From NCBI GenBank assembly GCA_950295325.1, contig OX485803.1, positions 66,479,554 through 66,543,553 of the forward strand: a stretch of 64,000 bases of DNA, in the 5' to 3' direction. The position numbers were made by a program, and so were the translations under genes. Each line of letters starts with the position of its first letter. The stretch's first letter is position 1. Shown here in pieces: positions 56,366 through 64,000 of this stretch. This DNA comes from Polytrichum commune (lineage: Eukaryota; Streptophyta; Polytrichopsida; Polytrichales; Polytrichaceae). A model generated the notes under the pieces. It was not told the origin of the DNA, searched no databases, and saw only the letters and a list, made by a program, of their open reading frames with translations.

Positions 56366-58281
56366 GGGTGATGAGCATTGCGAAACAGGTAAGCCTAACC
56401 CTATTCAAGAAATCTCATTTGGAACGGCAGTAGTAATCAGTTCAAGGAGTACCTAAACAAAGTAACCTGGAAATGCCAGAGTTACTGGCAAGACTATGGT
56501 CGGACGGAACAAGTAACTGGCTATAATCAAGGAAGTATGACAGAAAAGCTAGGAGACTCATACTGCTTTTCCAAGTTTCACTAAATGGAAGGCAATTAAC
56601 ATCAGACAATTATACAATACCAAAGTGCTCTTGGCTTTGATAAATAGATGTACCACTGATACGATACAACAGTCAATTGACAATGCTTGTGCCTAAGCTT
56701 GTGCACCGCACTCGGTCTCATTAAAACGAACTCACTGCCAGATTATTGTCCGGGTAATTAAAGTGAGAAGAGTGATTGTCACAATTGTATGTACTGACAA
56801 AGAGATAAATTCAAATTATTAACCTATGTTCCCACCCATTTGTTCACTTCAAACTCGGAATAAAGGGACATACCCTTATATTTTCTCTAATAAAACTTAT
56901 CTAAGACACCTAGATGATGTCAAAATCACCTTTTGAGTCTTCCCTGATTGTTCCCTGATTGTTTGATTGAATCATAAAATAAACTACAGGAGGGCATATT
57001 ATAGAAATCTAAACAAGTGAAAGCTCCATCAAAATTGAAGTCATAACATTATTCAAATCCATAACAATGTTTTGTGGGACTTACAGTATTCCATGGAACA
57101 TTCCCTGATATTTTCCACATTCATTAAGTTATGGATCTGAATAATGTTATGGTCAACATTGTAAATCGTCATACACATATTACCACTCTCAAAAATTCTA
57201 AGGATTAAGAATAAATCAGAAATATAGTTTAAATAAGCTTTGGGATGACATTGGGCACGGATGCCAAGATATGCCAAGATATTCATAAATAGGATGTTCT
57301 TCTATAATTATACAATGCCCATTAGCTAGAAAATTCAATATATTGAAATGCACATTCAAACTACATTAGGCCTTTGTATCCTTTAGGGATTAAGTAGCAT
57401 TTTGTACATCCTTGGGGTGCCGTATGCACTACACGCTAACCCTCGTTAATATCACACCTTTGGCAACCAAAGTGCACGTGATGTTAAGGACGTTTGTAGT
57501 GTTAACATGGGTGCATGATAATAGAGCATTGGTGTAGCATGTGATAATATGGAATAACACAAAGTCAACGTTATAATAATGACAATAATGACAACGTGAT
57601 GCCCCAAGCGTAATATTTGAATTCTTTGGTGGATTATTTTAATGTCAAAACCCATGATATGTGAGAGGGAAATGTGACAACAAGGAAGGAGATTAGAACT
57701 GGGCGCATTTGTTCCCTAGGGCTTTGGGATATAAGAGACGGAGTGACATTATAGAGGGTGACATTATAGAGGTTAGGCTGTATTTTGAGTGCACTCTCTC
57801 TCTCTATAGCATAGATCCCATTGATGTGACTATAATATATACACACACAATATATAAATATATGAAATGCACATATGTATATATACATATATACATAGAT
57901 GTATAGGCTTTACATCATGATTGTTGTCTTCTATGGCACCAGTGTGGGCAAGGTTATGCTTAATTAAAGCCCCATGCACATGTGAGAGGTAAGCCTTACC
58001 GGATGGACCACATGCCTTAAATGCATGCATGCAAGAGATTGATCTCCATTTATTGGGGAATTTGATTGGGGATGACTCCTGGATGAACACATATGTCAAA
58101 CTCTTGGAGATATATTAAGGAAATATACTTGGATGGAATAAACTCCCCATGTAAGAAGTCCTAGGGGACTTGGAATGGGCGAAAGATGCAGCGAAAGAAT
58201 GGACTTTTCATTTGGAACCTAAATGACTTGTTTGGGTCACTATGCAATTAAATCCCCTATATACGAGAGGTTTATAGAACC
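56366..58281. other. Non-coding DNA, no gene recognised
   Basis: About 56575-56790 is similar to 59945-60150 in the same orientation (shared GTGCACCGCAC and AACTCACT segments), indicating an old dispersed repeat. A TATATACACACAC tract lies near 57835-57900. Confidence 0.4.
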
Positions 58282-58378
58282 AGGGGATGGACTGTCCATA
58301 TCACGTACGGACTAGTATGAGTGTAGAAATGGATATTTTGAGGTAATAGCGTACATAGTATACATGTGGTGTTTTTTT
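58282..58378 (+). repeat. Dispersed repeat R, left part of an interrupted copy
   Basis: Matches 51855-51945 (GGGGATGGACT...TATCACGTA...ACATAGTATACAT), then similarity stops abruptly. Confidence 0.65.
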
Positions 58379-61300
58379 TTGGGGGGTTGCTAGATATGGT
58401 TTCTTAGGAAAAAAAAACAGTGTGAATGGAGTTTTAATGAAGGAGAAAGTTTAAGAGACATGTGAATCATATGACTATGAACTTCAGATTTAGAAAAAGA
58501 AAGATTTAACAAGGCCATAGTCTAATAGGAAAGGATACACCCCTCCTAAATATAACACATGGTAATTGTCAAGTATAAGTAGTAATTTTTTCTCCTTGCC
58601 AAGGGGGGGAGGGAGATAAGTATAGATTTTTGACTTGGTACTAAAACTTTGTCAAAATTTCTCAACGGGCATATGAAGTTCTAAAGATTCTACTTGTTGG
58701 GTGAGGGTATCACCTTAGAATTATTTTGACCATTGTATGAGATAATTTAAGGTTACTAGCCAAGTTTTAGTGCCGATTCATTATTTTTCTTCATATGTGC
58801 TTTGTAAGTCATGCATAATAGTGTGGAAGATGCTAGAGTAACCTTGCATACCATGATTGAGTAAACTTTGAAGAATTGTCTGGTTTTGGGAGTCTATAGT
58901 GAAATGAGTTGATAGTTTGTGATGGTTTAATTTGACGAGAAGATTTCTCTGTGGTGTGGGTGACTACATACCAAATATATTTCTAGGTTATGAGTTGTCA
59001 GACGGGGTAAATTGTCTACATAATTAGGTAGAAATTCTATGAAGAAAGGCAATTTTTTGTTCAAGTGTAATTCCACAAAGAGAAGCACCAAAGAGTTATA
59101 CATTGTTGTAAGACGTTGGAAGCATGAATGAGAGTGACGTTGGAGAAGTCAATTGATTGGGGATTGTTGAATATGGAGTTAATATTGAAAATGAAAGAAC
59201 TTAAGTTTTACTTCTCTATCAATAGTAGGATATGTAGGTAAACTCATATGAAAAATTGAATAATTCCATACCTAGGATGTTTGTGAGATACAAGTAAACT
59301 AATATAAATCAAAAAGAAAAGTTCATATAGTTGTTAATGCATGTGAAATAAACCCAGGTAGCCTAGGTTTGTGTGAACCGTGCAAGTTGATGGACAAGTT
59401 GTGAGGATAAAATGGTATTATTTGAGATACATTTTCATGCCAAGATTTTAACTCGATAAGAAGATACAAGACCATAGCTTGTGAATCTCATTCATTCAAA
59501 ATTTATTCATTGTTTTCCTTGAGTGCACTCCTATTAACATAGGGAAATTATGAATATTGTGTAGAGCATTTGACAATAGTGGAAGAACAAGGTGGATGTC
59601 ATTGTAGCATGCCGTGCTCTTAATTTCTTGGGATTCAACCAAAGAGGCTACCTATAGATCGAAAGCCTTTTGAAAGCCTTTGGTGTTACAACCACAATTT
59701 TGACTTTATATTGCTAATTGTTCTTGCCTACCATAGCTTGAAAGAGTAGAACCCCGTCGGTTATACATTCACGTGTTAAAGAGTTGAATCCTTGTTGGTT
59801 GCAGTGGAGTTGCAGCTTAGGGACTTCAACAATAGATAATAATCACTTATGATTGGAGGTAAGGTAAAAAAAACTATAGTTGACAACCAAATCAAATTGC
59901 AAAATTAATAAAGGAAAATTGGAGACCTTGGAAGGGTGATTGCATTGCACTTTCAAGTTATAGTAATAAAGCTAATTAACATGAGACAATCAAATAATCC
60001 AAAGTGCCTTTGACTTTGGTAAAAAAGACAAAAATAGGTTCCACCTCTAAGACTATTGATGATGGTTGTGCTTATGTTTGTGCACCGCACAAAGTTGAAT
60101 TAAAATAAACTCACTACTAGACTATTGCCTAGGTAAAATAATGTGAGATTGAGAGACTGTCATTAAATGCATATATCGTGGTTGAGAGGCTTCTAAGCCT
60201 TTACACTTGAAGTATGAAATGTCTACCCATAATCCTAAATAACTTGAAACAAACTTAACATTTTCCCAATAAAACTTACTTGAGACATGTAGACGATATA
60301 AAGCTAACATTTTAAGTCTTCCTTAAGTGTTTTTCATGGATTTTGTTGTATCAACAAATTTTGACTACAATATATGTAGTTAGTTTTTTGCTATGACTTA
60401 AAACAACAAACCCATGGAACTAAGTCTCCAGGAAGACTGAGATAGTGTCTATAAGGGTTAATGTCACATTGGATTAAGGTTCACAATAACAATTTAGATT
60501 ATTTCTTACTTCGTTCCTTCTTTATTCCATTTATCCTTCACTCTTATGATTCATTGGTGCTTTCTCAGTCGTGAGTGATTCTATCCTATCTTTAGGGAAT
60601 ATTCTATCACTCTATGTTTTTTACCTATTTCAGTCGTAAAGCTCAATAGCTTGGCAAGTTGTCGATGGCTCATAGTCAGGACAAAGTTCGGGGTAATGTC
60701 TTTTTGTAACCGCATAGTCTTTGATCAACATAAATCACAATTGCGGCAATTCAACATTTTAATTCCCTCTTTAATCAACTTACAACCATCATGCAACTTA
60801 ATCTCTCGGCTTAATGGCCCTACCCAGGCTATACCCTTACCTAGGTAACTGCCGGGTAACGTCTATCACTCTCACTCAGGCTCAGCCTCTAAATCAGCTA
60901 TGGCCATGTGATCTGTCTTGGTAATGGCCTCGCTTTTCACAATCTTCTCTCACATAGCCGTTCCCTCTCAGACTACTAGCCTCTTCCCGCTCCTTTCACG
61001 ATCTCTCTTAGACTTCAGCCGACTGCTGATGATATTGTCATTTTGTTAATGAACAGGCGATCGCCCCTCTCAAGCAACTCGTCTTTCTCTCAAAGACTCT
61101 CAGATGACGGCGAATAGGTTCTTGTTTATCGCCAAGACTTTTACTTTCCACTCCAGATTTTACATGACCTTGTAATCTCTCAGGCGATATCCCAAGGTTC
61201 ACTCGCTGGTATAGACACGAGGCTCTCACAACCTCCTTGAATCTACTTGCCCTTCTGACTATGCCGTATGCTCTCGGCCATTGCCCTCCACAGGTTATTG

Positions 61301-61989
61301 CAAATATTCTCATACAATGCTGAACTCTCCAGACACTACTCTTTTAGACTATCACTCAAACTTTTCTCTTTTATCGGCCTATCGCCCGATATATCTTTCA
61401 CATCCTGCTTCAACAAAACAGACTTTGCTCTCTCTCTCTTAGACATTTCTCATTAGACTACTAGCCTGACTTACATTCGACCGACATAATCTCACGTCAT
61501 CAAGACAAGGTTTCCACTTCTCGAATATTGCTCATACTCACACACAACACAATTTGACTCTTCCAAATGCATCAAGATTATAGCACTGAAATTACAACTT
61601 TACTTCAATGTCCAAGTTCAGACTCTACCGAAGTCCGCATCTCACAGCTTCAACATATTTACCTACTCTGCTAAATTCTGATTTAGCTGCCTAATAGCCA
61701 TCCAACCTCGATCACCGAGAGTTGTTGCTTTGCCTATTGCTAACACTACTTTGAGACTATGTGAGATTCTACAACATGATAATAGCCTGCCTTCAATCTC
61801 GACTGTCTCCTCCTCATAGCGTTGAGGGTGAGGGGCAGTTGGTTAGTAGTCTAACCGCTTCTGCAACGGCAATAGCTCTTCCTTTTCACACTGGATGGCT
61901 TCCAGTGGCTAGTAGCCGGATGAATCTCATGAAAAAGTGAAAATGGCCAACTTTGGCTAGGCGATAGCCAAAAAATTGGTTTCACAATA
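58379..61989. mobile_element. 3.6-kb insertion of unknown class inside repeat R
   Basis: Recognised because repeat R is continuous at 51.9 kb but split here between AGTATACAT and ATAAGGGAG. The inserted DNA begins near TGTGGTGTTTT and ends near GGTTTCACA. No transposase, LTR pair or strong inverted repeat was found. The second half (60600-61850) is C/T-rich with many CTCTCA and CGATCGCC-like phrases; the first half is AT-rich. No gene recognised. Confidence 0.45.
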
Positions 61990-62455
61990 TATAAGGGAGA
62001 TGTATTGTTTTTCTCTAGTGCGTCCATTTTAAGAATTTTGAAGTAAAGGTAGATGTACAAAAAAAGGGGCCCTATGGTTTAAATTGTGTTTGATAATAAA
62101 TGTGTTAGTTTCATCCAATTCAATTTGATTCATCCATTGACATGTGGTTTAATATTAGATTATTATACATATGAGGTATATCCTATGTATAAATGATTTT
62201 CTCATTGGAAAGTGAAAGTGAATTACACATGCAATAAAGGCCTATTTACCTCAATATTCGTATTATTTGTGTATATAGTGGAGGCGTATATCGCATTTAA
62301 TCAAAAAGCTTAGTATGAATACATGAATCCATTTTCTAGCCTACTGTTGGTATGTATACATGTATTTTTCTCAATAAATTTCTCATATATAGGGGGCTAT
62401 ATTTCATAGTCACCCATGCTCGTCATGTAAGTTTCCAATGAAGAGTCCACCACTT
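61990..62455 (+). repeat. Dispersed repeat R, right part of the interrupted copy
   Basis: Matches 51935-52550: ATAAGGGAG, TTTTCTCTAGTG, GTAGATGTACAAA, GGAAAGTGAAAGTG and the CCTACTGTTGGTATG-like segment. Confidence 0.7.
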
Positions 62456-62810
62456 GGATTTATATAGAAATATAAAACATGTACGTAGCAATGATATAAG
62501 CCTAGAAAATGGACTCATGTATTTATAAGAGGTTTTAATATTTATTGTGATAAATGCCTCATACACTACATGTATTAAACATAAATCTTGAATTAAATAT
62601 GCCTCTATAGCATTTGAAATTCACTTTCACTTTTCAATGAGAACGTTATTGAACTTTTGTTTTATCCAAATCATGTAATTCAATGATTGCATCAAACAAA
62701 CATAGGCAAGAGTACAACGACTTAGCCACAATGTGGAGAGAAAAACTCAAGGGAGTATGAGCCCAAAATGAGTGCTCATATTTGTTTTATGTTTAGAATT
62801 TAATTAGAAT
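62456..62810 (-). repeat. Dispersed repeat R, inverted partial copy
   Basis: Directly after the previous copy but in reverse orientation: GGACTCATGTATTTATAAG and GGGAGTATGAGCCC are reverse complements of repeat R segments. Together they make a large imperfect palindrome. Confidence 0.65.
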
Positions 62811-64000
62811 TGCAATTGGAGTGTTATTGAAACAATAAAAAGTATAAAAAGAGTGAGGCTTGGTGTGGATTTATGTTTAGGCCTTAAGCCATTTTGTGTG
62901 GTGAATTAGAAGCTTAGTGACATTAGGGAGTGTTTTGATTAGAGGAGTAGTGCTTGATGAGGCAAGGGGAAGTGCCTTTGATTTAATTGTTTGAATTAGA
63001 ACGTGTTCTTGTTGGTTTAGGGGTTGAAGGGTTAGCGGAGAGGATGAGGTCCTACTAAGGGGGAGAAGGTTAAGGGGTTGTGATTGGATGCCCTATCTCT
63101 CCTCTTCCTCCCTTATCCTCTCTTCTCCTTAAGTTCCCTCTCTTTACCTTTTCTTCTCTCTTCTTCAAAATCATTCTCTCTCTCATTCTCTCTCTCTCCC
63201 TCTCCTCTCTAGGATTTTTGAGCTCTTAGAATTAGAGGAAAAGAGTGTGATTAGAAAGGAGGCACGGGGAAGTGCAAGTTTCTTTGGGGGGGAACCGGTG
63301 CCAACCGGTTGTGAGGTTAGTTTTATAGTGCTTAGTTATAGTGTTGGGATTAGTGGCATTTTATAGTGATTAGCTCATAATATTTAGTTTGTAGTATTTA
63401 GTTTATAGGGCTTAGTTCATAAGATTTAATTTGTAGCATCCAATTATGATCTTCGGCCGTGGCATTTAATTCTGGTGCTTAGTTGACTCTCGGGTTCTGA
63501 GACTGCAGCAAAGCTACTGGACCGGGACTGCAGAGGGTGGTTTCGGAAACCCCAGCAGGCTACTGGTTGAGTCTAAGGGGCTACTGGACCGAGACTGCAG
63601 AGGGTGGTTTTGGCAAGCCCAGCTAGCTGCTGGTTGAATCTAAGGGGCTACTGGACCGGGACTGCTGGGGTAAAGGCTGCATCAAAGAGTAGGGGTTGGG
63701 TTAGGAATTAAGTAACTAGATAGGTTAGGATTTAAGAGGTTAGTTGGGTTAGGATTAGAGTTATAGTTAGGAAATCCCGTATAGCGGGAAGTGACACTTG
63801 GGAGTGAACTTGTGAGGAGAATGACATGAGAGTGATAAGAGAGAGAAGTGTTTTTCAACACTTGTATTCTCATCATGGAGTAAATTGATGTGCTAATATG
63901 GATGTGAAGCACGAGATTGGGTTGTTGGCCCCGCACAAGGAGAATGTCCTTGGGTTGACAATTGGGAATTAAGACACTAGAAACTTAATTGAATCATGGA
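62811..64000. other. Non-coding end of window
   Basis: No gene recognised. Contains a CTCTCT-rich tract (about 63100-63210) and irregular TTAGG/GGTTAG phrases (63685-63775). Confidence 0.4.
63513..63680 (+). repeat. 67-bp tandem repeat, about 2.5 units
   Basis: Units start at 63513, 63580 and 63647, each with GCTACTGGACCGGGACTGC. The first two continue with AGAGGGTGGTTT. Confidence 0.9.

Noticed and set aside
1-64000. tRNA, rRNA or snRNA genes
   Set aside because: None recognised by eye; a covariance-model scan would be needed to exclude short RNA genes.

Overview
The window looks like nuclear DNA of a streptophyte plant, more likely a non-seed plant or a charophyte alga than a seed plant. 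The support is short GT-AG introns, TTTAGGG-type repeat tracts, a plant-type laccase remnant, and a dense plant-like transposon load: L1-like LINE, Ty3/gypsy, hAT, PIF/Harbinger-like and CACTA-like pieces. Two further signs are a DUF7869-type gene and a single-exon, fungal-type GH5 glucanase. The species cannot be named from this sequence. Only one gene looks intact and ordinary, the GH5 enzyme at 39,863-41,188; almost everything else is mobile, decayed or repetitive.

Layout. 0.5-3.6 kb (minus): a DUF7869-type gene broken by two frameshifts and a stop. 3.8-16.0 kb: a locus with 33 copies of one short inverted repeat, TACGAACG-NN-CGTTCGTA ('family A'). The copies sit in introns, flanks and a few exons of a plus-strand gene with a ParB-N-like domain (9.2-13.6 kb), which probably runs on into an FCP1-like HAD phosphatase exon (14.2-15.0 kb) and is followed by a basic-tailed ORF (15.1-16.0 kb). 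16.6-20.0 kb (minus): a very diverged paralogue of the same ParB-like gene with matching intron positions. Its introns and 3' flank carry an unrelated inverted repeat, CAGTTTAGCT...AGCTAAACTG ('family B', 5 copies). 20.2-25.1 kb: a decayed LINE, preceded by a glutamate-rich ORF and a 24-bp minisatellite. 25.2-25.4 kb: a remnant of the C-terminal tail seen at 15.9-16.0 kb. 26.0-33.2 kb (minus): a Ty3/gypsy element whose polyprotein carries a DNMT3/DRM-like cytosine methyltransferase between protease and reverse transcriptase, and a PHD finger after the integrase. 33.2-39.6 kb: AT- and GC-rich low-complexity DNA, a hAT-like MITE with an 8-bp target duplication, a CACTA-like subterminal segment and a PIF/Harbinger-like MITE. 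39.9-45.1 kb: GH5 gene and laccase pseudogene. 45.1-64 kb: non-coding DNA with MITEs, a Myb-like remnant and a dispersed repeat family, one copy of which is split by a 3.6-kb insertion.

Most unusual observation. Two diverged paralogues of one gene family are each decorated with their own short inverted repeat. The repeats occur in every recognised intron, while the repeat sequence has changed completely between the two loci. A protein with a ParB-N-like fold next to many copies of a locus-specific palindrome recalls ParB/parS, that is, a protein and its cognate sites evolving together. This is an inference: both gene copies now carry stops and frameshifts. Many stops in the window are TAG or TAA where CAG or CAA (Gln) would fit, which is consistent with decay by cytosine methylation and deamination.
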